Assembly (NCBI GenBank): GCA_027482795.1
Contig: JAIXVS010000313.1
Coordinates: forward strand, 1-8,376
Length of the DNA: 8,376 bases
Direction: 5' to 3'
Source of the DNA: Rhodobacter sp.
GTDB taxonomy: Bacteria; Pseudomonadota; Alphaproteobacteria; Rhodobacterales; Rhodobacteraceae
Shown: positions 1 through 5,772 of the stretch, in pieces
How the letters are laid out: each line of letters starts with the position of its first letter
Position numbering within the stretch: position 1 is the stretch's first letter
The notes under the pieces: model-generated
The model's database searches: none
Told to the model about the DNA's origin: nothing
Seen by the model: only the letters and a program-made list of their open reading frames with translations
Translations under genes and position numbers: made by a program

Positions 1-659
1 CCCGTGGCATGGCAATCATCCACCATCGTGATGGCCCCATATCTTTCCGCAAGCGCCGCGATATCGCCCAGCTTGGCATAGGTGCCATCCATCGAAAACA
101 CGCCGTCTGTGGCAATCATGATAAAGCGCGCCCCGCCCGCGCGGGCGGCAATCAGCTGCACCTCAAGATCGGCCATATCGTTATTGGCATAGCGAAAGCG
201 CCGCGCCTTGCACAGGCGGATGCCGTCGATGATTGAGGCGTGGTTTAAGCTATCCGAAATCACCGCATCTTCCTCGCCCAGCAGGGGTTCAAACAGCCCA
301 CCATTGGCATCAAAACAGGCGGCGAATAGGATGCTGTCATCGGTGCCCAAATAGCGGGCAATTCGGCCCTCAAGCCTGCGGTGCAAATCTTGCGTCCCGC
401 AGATAAACCGAACCGAGGCCATGCCATAGCCGTGATAGTCCATCGCCGCCTTGGCAGCATTCACCAGCCGCGCATCCCCTGCCAGCCCCAGATAGTTATT
501 GGCCGATAGGTTTATCACCGCCCGCCCGCCGACCATCACCTTGGCCCCTTGGGCGGAAGTAATCTCGCGCTCGCGCTTCATCAGCCCATCGGCAGTGATC
601 TGCGCAAGGGTGGCGTTTAGGTGTGACAGATAGGCGGGGTTGGTTGCGGGGTTCATCAT
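1..659 (-). CDS. kbl: 2-amino-3-ketobutyrate CoA ligase (glycine C-acetyltransferase), 5' part only
   Basis: This PLP enzyme cleaves 2-amino-3-ketobutyrate with CoA to give glycine and acetyl-CoA, the second step of threonine breakdown after threonine dehydrogenase. It is cytosolic. The first 219 residues are visible, out of about 395 in the family. Family landmarks are SANNYLGLAG (52-61), GYGMASVRFICGTQD (77-91), CFDANGGLFE (115-124), SLNHASIIDG (137-146, with the PLP-stacking His140) and the PLP-contacting MVDDCHATG near 212-220. The PLP lysine lies beyond the window. This set separates Kbl from the related ALA synthase and KAPA synthase families. Two adjacent ATGs (657-659 and 654-656) could start it; AGAAGGA at 664-670 is 4 bases from the first and 7 from the second, so the second is slightly favoured. 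In many bacteria tdh follows kbl, but that would be outside the window. Confidence 0.93.
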   Translation of the reverse strand, partial: MMNPATNPAYLSHLNATLAQITADGLMKREREITSAQGAKVMVGGRAVINLSANNYLGLAGDARLVNAAKAAMDYHGYGMASVRFICGTQDLHRRLEGRIARYLGTDDSILFAACFDANGGLFEPLLGEEDAVISDSLNHASIIDGIRLCKARRFRYANNDMADLEVQLIAARAGGARFIMIATDGVFSMDGTYAKLGDIAALAERYGAITMVDDCHAT

Positions 660-681
660 GGCATCCTTCTGCATTTTGGGC

Positions 682-710
682 AGGATGGCACGGCGCGCGC
701 AAAATGTCAA
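682..710 (-). promoter_or_regulatory. sigma-70 type promoter of kbl
   Basis: Read on the minus strand, a perfect -35 TTGACA (705-710) is followed by a 17-base spacer and a -10-like CATCCT (682-687). Transcription would begin near 675, giving a leader of roughly 16-20 bases that carries the AGAAGGA ribosome site. The -35 is consensus; the -10 is only fair. Confidence 0.6.
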
Positions 711-715
711 TATAG

Positions 716-728
716 CGGAATTATTCCG
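716..728. promoter_or_regulatory. 13-base palindrome, candidate operator upstream of kbl
   Basis: CGGAATTATTCCG is a perfect inverted repeat (6-base arms, one central base) ending 6 bases upstream of the kbl -35 box. A related half, GCGGATAT, occurs at 734-741, 19 bases from the matching GCGGAATT at 715-722. The position suits activation, or repression by blocking polymerase. The obvious candidate ligand is the XRE-cupin regulator encoded immediately upstream, but that link is inference. Confidence 0.4.
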
Positions 729-743
729 TCAAAGCGGATATCC

Positions 744-1301
744 TTAACTGCCCAGCACAATCAACAGCGCCCGCGCGGGGCCGTCTGCGGCGGCAATCGC
801 ATGGGGCTGATCGGCGCTGTAGCGGGCGGTATCGCCAGCCGCTAGGGTTTGTGCATCGGGGCCAGCGGTTAGGTTTAGGCTGCCCTCGATCACGGTCAGA
901 TGCTCGCGGCAGCCTTTGGCATGGGGGCTGCTGTCCAAAACCCCGCCCGCATCAAACTGCAGATCATAGACCTCATGTGCGCCCACTTGGTCGGGCGGCG
1001 ATAGAATGCGAATGCGCACCCCCTGCCCGCGCGCGGCAATCACGGGGGCGGCGCTTTCGCGGACAATCTCAATGCCCGCGCGCGCGCCGCTGTCCAGCAG
1101 CCCCGCAAAATCCACCTGCAATGCCGTTGTCAGGTTCCACAGTGTCGCCACTGTGGGCGAGGATTCGCCCCGTTCTATCTGGCTGACCATCGAACGGCTG
1201 ACGCCCGATAACTTCGCCACGGCGTCCAGCGACAGGCCCCGCGCCTGCCGCGCGGCACGCAGCGCCCCTGCAAGGCGCGTGTTGATGTCTGTATCATTCA
1301 T
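744..1301 (-). CDS. XRE-family regulator with C-terminal cupin sensor (SutR/YdcN type)
   Basis: This 185-residue cytosolic DNA-binding protein has an N-terminal Cro/CI-type helix-turn-helix (about 9-64, with the recognition region VSRSMVSQIERGESSPT at 34-50) joined to a small cupin barrel (about 110-184). Cupin landmarks are PHAKGCREHLTVIEG (126-140) and GDTARYSADQPHAI (156-169). The layout and the SQIERGESSPTVATLW-type signature match E. coli SutR (YdcN) and related regulators in which the cupin is thought to sense a small molecule. The ligand here is unknown. The ATG at 1299-1301 fits where the family begins; an upstream in-frame ATG at 1349 would add a proline-rich, unconserved stretch. 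No Shine-Dalgarno precedes the ATG and the promoter lies directly against it. kbl starts 84 bases downstream on the same strand, so control of threonine/glycine metabolism is a reasonable guess. Confidence 0.9.
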   Translation of the reverse strand: MNDTDINTRLAGALRAARQARGLSLDAVAKLSGVSRSMVSQIERGESSPTVATLWNLTTALQVDFAGLLDSGARAGIEIVRESAAPVIAARGQGVRIRILSPPDQVGAHEVYDLQFDAGGVLDSSPHAKGCREHLTVIEGSLNLTAGPDAQTLAAGDTARYSADQPHAIAAADGPARALLIVLGS

Positions 1302-1307
1302 GCGCGC

Positions 1308-1336
1308 AGTTTGGGGCGGGCGGGGTGCGGGGTCAA
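1308..1336 (-). promoter_or_regulatory. promoter of the XRE-cupin gene, leaderless arrangement
   Basis: On the minus strand, TTGACC (1331-1336), a 17-base spacer and CAAACT (1308-1313) are followed by six bases and then the ATG. With usual -10 spacing the first transcribed base is the A of the start codon (1301), and no ribosome site exists upstream. The -35 is good (5 of 6) and the -10 weak (3 of 6). Confidence 0.4.
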
Positions 1337-1355
1337 GTGGTGGGGGCAACCTGCC

Positions 1356-1559
1356 CTATTTGCGGCAGCCCATCACATTCAAATCCTTACACAAATATCC
1401 CGCAGCACCGCCAATAAGCGCCCCTGTCAGCGGATCAACGCCAACAGCGCCCGCCACCACCGCGCCACCAGCAGCACCCACCGCCCCGCGTTGCAGATTG
1501 GTTTCGCAGGCCGACAGGCCCAAGACCAGCGGCAGCACCACAATAAAAATCCGTTGCAT
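1356..1559 (-). CDS. small glycine-zipper lipoprotein, function unknown
   Basis: This 67-residue protein has a lipoprotein signal peptide: a short basic start, a hydrophobic core and the lipobox LSAC with the lipidated Cys at 18. The mature chain of 50 residues has a Gly/Ala-rich stretch (about 25-54) with the small-residue spacing of glycine-zipper proteins such as the OsmB-like lipoproteins. It ends with two cysteines (57 and 65) that could form a disulfide in the envelope. AAAGGAG lies 6 bases before the ATG, which fixes the start. It is a stand-alone gene; its stop is 54 bases upstream of the regulator start, so readthrough into that gene is possible. I do not recognise a specific family or role. 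Confidence 0.78.
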   Translation of the reverse strand: MQRIFIVVLPLVLGLSACETNLQRGAVGAAGGAVVAGAVGVDPLTGALIGGAAGYLCKDLNVMGCRK

Positions 1560-1642
1560 CGAATGCTCCTTTACATTGCGTCACGCGGCAGCCCGCCAAG
1601 GGCCGCCAATACGGGCACTTTAGGCGCGTACAAATGCCGACA

Positions 1643-1660
1643 TGCTGACCTATATCAGCA
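1643..1660. repeat. 6-base inverted repeat between selO and the lipoprotein gene
   Basis: TGCTGA and TCAGCA are perfect arms around the six-base loop CCTATA. No T-run follows on either strand, so it is not a standard intrinsic terminator. It could be a weak hairpin downstream of selO or a protein site upstream of the lipoprotein gene. Nothing else is evident in 1560-1701. Confidence 0.3.
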
Positions 1661-1701
1661 GGGCGGGCGGTGCTGGGAATTGGGTGGGCGTCCGCGCGCG
1701 C

Positions 1702-3136
1702 CTATGTGCCGCAATAGGTCGTGTAGCGGCCATAGCCTGTGGGGGCGGGCAGGCAAAATGCCTCGCGCCCCGCCTCGGGGGCAAAGGGGTTTTGCAGCTG
1801 TTCCAGCAGGGCGTGGAACGGGGCCATATCGCCGCCTTCGGCTGCGTCCAGCGCCGCCTGCACCATGTGGTTGCGCGGAATGGCGGCGGGGTTGACAGCA
1901 TTCAAATCGCCCCATGCCGCCGCGGGCCCAATGCGCGCGCGCCACTGTGCCAGCCAACCGTCTAACCTTGTACGCCCGTCCAACGGGATCAGGGCGGAAA
2001 GGCGCGCGGCATCGGTTTTTGCCGCCTGAAGCGCGCGGAAAGATTGCGTAAAATCAGCCCCTTGGATCAGCGTCAAAAAGCCTGCGATAACCGCATCATC
2101 GGCGGGGGTGGGCGCATCAATCCCCAATTTGCGGGCGAATGCGGCGCGCCACTGGCTGCGATATATCCCCGCAATGCCGTCCAGCCGCGCATTCGCGGCA
2201 TCGATCACCTGCGCCTCCTCCCCCTCCATCAGGGGCAGCAAAGCTTGGGCCAAGCGCGAGATATTCCACGCCAAAATGCGCGGCTGCATCGCGTAAGAAT
2301 AACGCCCCGAATGGTCGATGGATGAAAACACTGCGTTTTCGTCATAGGCGTCCATAAACGCGCAGGGGCCGTAATCAATCGTTTCCCCCCGACAGGGCCA
2401 TATTGTCGGTGTTCATCACCCCGTGGACAAATCCAACCCCCATCCATGCCGCAATCAGCCGCGACTGTGCCGCGATGACCGCGTCCAGCAGGCCAAAGGC
2501 GGACTGTTCGGCATTGGGGTAATGGCGCGCTAAGGTGTGATCCATCAACGCGCGCAAACTGCCCATATCCCCGCGACTTGCAAAATATTCAAACGTGCCC
2601 ACGCGGATATGGCTGGCGGCAATGCGCGCCAGAACTGCGCCGCGTTTTAGCCCGCCGTCTCGCAAAACATCGCGCCCTGTGGTGGCCACCGCCAGCGCGC
2701 GGGTGGTGGGAATACCCAGCGCCGCCATCGATTCCGATACCAGATATTCGCGCAGCATCGGGGACAAATGCGCGCGCCCATCACCGCCGCGCGAAAAGGC
2801 AGTGCGGCCCGACCCTTTCAGATGCAGATCAAACCGCGCGCCATGGGGGCTGATAACCTCGCCCAGCAAATGCGCGCGCCCATCCCCTAGCACGGGCGAG
2901 AACCCGCCAAACTGGTGCCCCGCATAGGCCATCGCGCGCGGCGTGGCGCTGGCGGGCCAACTGGCCCCCGAAAACCACGCAGCGCCATGCTGGCGCAAAA
3001 CGTCCAGCGGCAGGCCAAGCTGGCCCGCCAGCGCAGCGTTCAGCACCACCAGCGCGGGGGCTGGCGCAGGGTCGGGTGTTTGTTCCAGCACCCCAAGGGG
3101 CACATCGGCGGCAAAGCTGTGATGCAAGGTGATCAT
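1702..3136 (-). pseudogene. selO: SelO/YdiU protein adenylyltransferase, broken by a single-base frameshift
   Basis: SelO is a pseudokinase-fold enzyme that transfers AMP from ATP to Ser, Thr or Tyr of target proteins; redox proteins such as glutaredoxin are reported targets in E. coli. The N-terminal part (2375-3136, 253 residues) holds YAGHQFGGFSPVLGDGRAHL (71-90), the ion-pair residues Lys107 and Glu130 and the catalytic-loop NTDN (242-245). It then reads GND and stops. Removing one G from the G6 run at 2385-2390 restores ETIDYGPCAFMDAYD exactly as in the family, and the frame continues through HSGRYSYAMQP to the C-terminal YCGT at 1702. The repaired protein is 477 residues, normal for SelO, with metal-binding Asp254 just after the shift. 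As written, the first product lacks that Asp and the C-terminal half and would be dead. No other lesion is present, so an assembly indel or very recent mutation is likely. The start lacks a Shine-Dalgarno. Confidence 0.92.
2385..2390 (-). other. G6 homopolymer at the selO frameshift
   Basis: On the coding strand the codons TCG GGG GGA AAC GAT TGA end the frame. With five Gs they become TCG GGG GAA ACG ATT GAT, restoring S-G-E-T-I-D of the SelO family. The lesion is therefore one extra G in a homopolymer, the class of error most common in some sequencing platforms and also a natural slippage hot spot. Confidence 0.85.
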
Positions 3137-3142
3137 GGTGCG

Positions 3143-3171
3143 AATGTAGGGCGCGCGGGGGCAAGTTGCAA
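3143..3171 (-). promoter_or_regulatory. promoter of selO, leaderless arrangement
   Basis: On the minus strand, TTGCAA (3166-3171), a 17-base spacer and TACATT (3143-3148, 4 of 6 to consensus) are followed by CGCACC and then ATG. Standard geometry puts +1 on the A at 3136. No purine-rich ribosome site is present. The promoter sits in the 57 bases after the thioredoxin gene, so selO may have its own start besides any readthrough. Confidence 0.5.
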
Positions 3172-3193
3172 TCGCCCCGCCGCCAGCGCGGCC

Positions 3194-3622
3194 TTAGCTG
3201 CGCAGCAGCGCCTCGATCTGCGCGCGTGAGGTTTGCGCGACAAGGCGGCCAATTTCCACGGTGCCATTGAACCGCACAAGGGTCGAGCGGCGCGGAATGT
3301 TTAGCCCTGTGGTAAATGGGTCATTGCCGTATTCGTCCCAATCGATCAGGGCAATCGTCACCGCCTCGCCCAAGGTTGGATCATCGGACAGAATCGCAGT
3401 GATCGCGCGTTCTTGGGCAGCGCAGGTGCTGCACCAATCGGCGCGAAACACCACCAGCAGCGGCTGTCCTGCCGCTTGCAAATCTTGCACCTGCGCGGGG
3501 GTCATTTGGGTGGGTGCGGCGGCATGGGCGGCCATGGGCGACAGCAGCGGCAAAGTGGCCATAGCCAAGCCAAGGGCAAAGGCTGTGCGGCGGGTCAGGG
3601 ATAGGGTCAGGGATAGGGTCAT
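3194..3622 (-). CDS. exported thioredoxin-family protein with WCSTC active site
   Basis: This 142-residue protein carries an export signal and a short thioredoxin fold. The signal has RR at 11-12, a hydrophobic core 13-29 and a likely cut after AHA at 34. The RRTAF context is weakly twin-arginine-like, so Sec and Tat are both possible. The active site FRADWCSTC puts the redox cysteines at 64 and 67, and P110 in NIPRRS is the probable cis-proline. It likely acts as a periplasmic thiol reductant or disulfide carrier. ccdA lies 34 bases upstream on the same strand, and CcdA-type carriers commonly reduce such partners, so the pair probably passes electrons from cytosolic thioredoxin to the periplasm. 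The start at 3620-3622 is chosen because AGGA lies 6 bases before it; the upstream ATG at 3652 would cross that ribosome site. The exact substrate is unknown. Confidence 0.9.
   Translation of the reverse strand: MTLSLTLSLTRRTAFALGLAMATLPLLSPMAAHAAAPTQMTPAQVQDLQAAGQPLLVVFRADWCSTCAAQERAITAILSDDPTLGEAVTIALIDWDEYGNDPFTTGLNIPRRSTLVRFNGTVEIGRLVAQTSRAQIEALLRS
3593..3619. repeat. 12-base tandem repeat inside the thioredoxin signal peptide
   Basis: On the coding strand the unit ACCCTATCCCTG occurs twice in tandem (3596-3619), followed by ACC (3593-3595). It encodes TLSL-TLSL-T between the initiator Met and the RR pair, so one copy more or less would change the signal peptide by four residues without shifting the frame. 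Confidence 0.85.
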
Positions 3623-3656
3623 GGGATGTCCTTTCAGGAGGGGTGAGAACAATGGG

Positions 3657-4367
3657 TCAAATCGATGTCGACAGTGCCAGCAGCCAATCGGGCAAAATGC
3701 CCACGGCCCACGCCTCTAGCGCCAAATGCGCATGGGTCAGCAGGATCACGCCAAGGCCGATGGACGTTATGGCAAAAATGCGCAGCGCCATTGGGGCCAG
3801 CGCCTGCATCCGCCCTTTGCGCCGCGCGAGTGCCGCCCGCCCGCCATAGGCCAGCGCAATCATCAGCGTGGCGATGCCCGCGCCATAGGCGGCCATAATG
3901 GCAAAGGACATCCCCAGATTTTGCCCCGTAGAGGCCAGCGCAATCGCCGCCCCCATGGTGGGGCCAATGCAGGGCGACCAAGCAAGCCCCAGCGCCGCGC
4001 CCGCACCAAACAGCGCGGGTGGGCTGCCTGATAAGCCCATCGATACCTGCTGCGCGCGCCCCGCCACCCCTGCCAGCGCCGCAAAGGGCGACAGGCGCGC
4101 AGGCAGCAGCATCACGCCTCCAAAGCCAATCAGCAACACCGCGCCAATTTGGGTAAGCACGCCCTGATCCAGCCCAATCGCCGCACCAAACACCGTCAGC
4201 ACAAACCCCGTGGCCGTGCTGGCCATGGCAAGCCCTGCCGCCAGATAGATCGGCCCGCCGCGCGTGTCTTGCAGCGCCGAGGCCGCCACAATGGGCAACA
4301 AGGGCAGCACGCAGGGGTTCAGCAGCGTGGCGATACCCGCCAGATAAGAAAGAAAGATTTGCAGCAT
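3657..4367 (-). CDS. ccdA: CcdA-family inner-membrane thiol:disulfide electron carrier
   Basis: This is a 236-residue polytopic membrane protein of the CcdA/DsbD-beta family, which moves electrons from cytosolic thioredoxin across the inner membrane to periplasmic thioredoxin-like proteins, often for cytochrome c maturation. The two pseudo-symmetric motifs are present: NPCVLPLLP (Cys19) near the N-terminus and WSPCIGP (Cys133) in the middle, each at the start of a three-helix half, giving six predicted membrane segments. Length is typical of stand-alone CcdA. AAAGGAG lies 5 bases before the ATG at 4365-4367, which rules out the upstream ATG at 4397. The WCSTC thioredoxin gene follows after 34 bases, a classic pair. 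A cytochrome c role is the usual inference, but other periplasmic thiol targets are possible since no other maturation genes are in view. Confidence 0.93.
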   Translation of the reverse strand: MLQIFLSYLAGIATLLNPCVLPLLPIVAASALQDTRGGPIYLAAGLAMASTATGFVLTVFGAAIGLDQGVLTQIGAVLLIGFGGVMLLPARLSPFAALAGVAGRAQQVSMGLSGSPPALFGAGAALGLAWSPCIGPTMGAAIALASTGQNLGMSFAIMAAYGAGIATLMIALAYGGRAALARRKGRMQALAPMALRIFAITSIGLGVILLTHAHLALEAWAVGILPDWLLALSTSI

Positions 4368-4408
4368 GGGCGCTCCTTTCCCATGCAGGTACCGCAAGAC
4401 GCGCAGAC

Positions 4409-4430
4409 CTCAAAACCACATAGTTGTGAG
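4409..4430. promoter_or_regulatory. imperfect 8-base inverted repeat upstream of ccdA
   Basis: CTCAAAAC and GTTGTGAG form arms with one mismatch around a six-base centre (22 bases in all), 42 bases before the ccdA ATG. On the minus strand its left-hand part overlaps TTGAGG, which with a 16-base spacer and TACCTG could be a weak promoter. It may be an operator, but there is no independent support. Confidence 0.25.
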
Positions 4431-4485
4431 CGGCGCGTGATCTTTGCCCCCTCTCGCCAACATAGGGGCGGCGCTGTTAGGCTGG

Positions 4486-5571
4486 CTAGCGCAGCTTTGC
4501 AGGGGCCAAGGCACGCGAAAGGCTGGCCTCGCCCTGCCCATGCACGGCGGGATTATAGCCCGCAATCGTATCGCGCCGCGCGGTATCAAGCAGTTGGTTC
4601 ACAATTTGGGTATGGGTGGCACCCGTGAATTTACTTTTCAAAATGGCCGCATAGCCCGACACAATCGGCGCAGCAAAAGATGTGCCCATCAGGCCGATTG
4701 CGCCGCTTTTGACCCCCACCACCAAAAATTGATCCTGCACAGTGCTATTGGTGCCCGCAAAGTTCGAATAACTGGCCAGCGATGCGCGCTGCGACGTGGT
4801 GCCATTTGATGCCAAGGCCCCCACAAAAATAACCGACTGTGCGCCAATCAAATCGCGGCTTAACATATCCATACGCCCTGCGTCATTGGCAGAAGTTAAG
4901 GCAACACCGTCATTGCCTGCCGCTTTGACCACCACGGCCGCACCCGAATTGGCATAGCCGATCAGCGATTCCTCTTGGGCGTTCCAGTTCACATCGCCCA
5001 TGTTTGCGCGGTAAAATATGCCATAACTTAAGTTCATCACGTTGAACCCGCTTTGCAGCTTTACACGGCTGGAACTGCGCGAAAAATCATGCGCATACAT
5101 GCGCGCGTCCAGCGCGACCATCGAGGCTTGTTTGCGCGTCCAGCCGCCATGTGCCAAAGTTTCGCTGCGCCCCGACATATTGCCGCGCAGCCGGTACGTG
5201 GTGCCAAAACTATCAACTAAGGTGATGCTTGCGCCCCGCCCGCGAAACCCCCGCGCCCATGCGGCAGGAACATCGCGGTGCATCCACGCCGATCCAGTGG
5301 CCGCGGTAAAAGCGACCGCGCGCGCCGCCTTTGCAGGGCGTGGGGCAGGTGAATGGGTGGCGGGCGATGTGGTGCCTTTGGCCGCGCGCATCTGCGCCAC
5401 GGGGCCTTGATTTGCGGGGCCCTGATCTGGCCCAAGTCCAAAATCAGCACCGCTAAAGGCAATGCCGCCTGCTCTTTGCTTTTCATTGGACGATTGCGCC
5501 ATTGCGGGCGCGCCACAAGCCAACAAAACGGCAAACGTCATCGCAGCAAAAATGCTGTGTTTCACCCGCAT
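4486..5571 (-). CDS. exported S8 (subtilisin-like) serine protease
   Basis: This 361-residue secreted or periplasmic peptidase has a signal peptide at 1-25 (cut likely after APAMA; a LLAC at 16-19 is a poor lipobox). A low-complexity Gly/Pro/Ala segment (about 26-92) follows, then the S8 domain. The inferred triad is Asp120 (ITLVDSFG), His141 (LAHGGWT) and Ser298 (GLMGTSFAAP), with oxyanion Asn220 (VVKAAGNDG). The Ser and Asn motifs are canonical. The His motif is not: the usual HGTHVAG is replaced by HGGWTRKQASM, and Asp and His are only 21 residues apart. No inhibitor-like prodomain is obvious. The ATG at 5569-5571 follows GGGTGG by 4 bases and begins a proper signal peptide; the ATG at 5598 would precede it with unconserved residues. 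It is a single-gene unit with its own promoter. Substrate unknown. Confidence 0.88.
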   Translation of the reverse strand: MRVKHSIFAAMTFAVLLACGAPAMAQSSNEKQRAGGIAFSGADFGLGPDQGPANQGPVAQMRAAKGTTSPATHSPAPRPAKAARAVAFTAATGSAWMHRDVPAAWARGFRGRGASITLVDSFGTTYRLRGNMSGRSETLAHGGWTRKQASMVALDARMYAHDFSRSSSRVKLQSGFNVMNLSYGIFYRANMGDVNWNAQEESLIGYANSGAAVVVKAAGNDGVALTSANDAGRMDMLSRDLIGAQSVIFVGALASNGTTSQRASLASYSNFAGTNSTVQDQFLVVGVKSGAIGLMGTSFAAPIVSGYAAILKSKFTGATHTQIVNQLLDTARRDTIAGYNPAVHGQGEASLSRALAPAKLR

Positions 5572-5604
5572 AGAACCACCCAAACGTAAAAACCCCACAG
5601 CGTT

Positions 5605-5633
5605 AATTTACACGTCCCAATGGAGTGGAGCAA
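5605..5633 (-). promoter_or_regulatory. promoter of the S8 protease gene
   Basis: On the minus strand TTGCTC (5628-5633), a 17-base spacer and TAAATT (5605-5610) make a plausible promoter. Transcription would begin near 5598, giving a leader of about 27 bases. Confidence 0.45.
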
Positions 5634-5647
5634 AGCTACCCTAAAGA

Positions 5648-5689
5648 GGTAGTGAAGGCGCATTAACTATTTTGGGAATTGGTAGTGAA
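5648..5689. repeat. pair of 9-base direct repeats upstream of the protease promoter
   Basis: GGTAGTGAA occurs at 5648-5656 and 5681-5689, 33 bases apart, close to three helical turns. The repeats are centred about 54 and 87 bases upstream of the predicted protease transcription start, a typical place for activator sites. A 5-base stem (CTACC at 5637-5641, GGTAG at 5648-5652) overlaps the first copy. Confidence 0.4.
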
Positions 5690-5702
5690 TTGAATATAAA
5701 GG

Positions 5703-5751
5703 AAAAAAAACTGCGCCCAAGATGGGTTTTCGGAAAATAACAGACAGTTTT
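5703..5751 (-). terminator. possible intrinsic terminator downstream of tRNA-Pro
   Basis: Read on the minus strand, AAAACTG (5745-5751) can pair with CAGTTTT (5707-5713), enclosing a small CCCA-TCT-TGGG hairpin (5716-5726). It ends in a run of eight Ts (5703-5710). The T-run is convincing, but the stem is long and interrupted, so the call is weak. It would end the tRNA transcript before the protease promoter. Confidence 0.25.
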
Positions 5752-5772
5752 AACTATATTTCTACGCCCAAT

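Noticed and set aside
1006..1895. Long plus-strand frames opposite the regulator, lipoprotein and selO C-terminus.
   Set aside because: High GC keeps antisense frames open; the products are low complexity, lack ribosome sites and lie on confidently assigned genes.
2375..2400. Programmed ribosomal frameshifting in selO.
   Set aside because: The required shift is +1; the site has no known +1 signal (no internal Shine-Dalgarno at the right spacing, no rare-codon or stop pause at the slip point), and SelO is not known to be frameshifted.
3634..4419. A 261-codon minus-strand frame, longer than ccdA itself.
   Set aside because: It is a shifted frame over ccdA. The ccdA frame has both Cys-Pro motifs and a good ribosome site, while this one is Arg/Gly/Ala-rich with no family features.
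4440..4485. Possible terminator after the protease gene (GCCCCT with AGGGGGC on the minus strand).
   Set aside because: The stem has a bulge, the loop is long and no T-run follows.
5514..5571. Lipoprotein signal in the protease (LLAC at residues 16-19).
   Set aside because: Leu at -2 is unusual for a lipobox, and a standard cleavage site AMA lies six residues further on.
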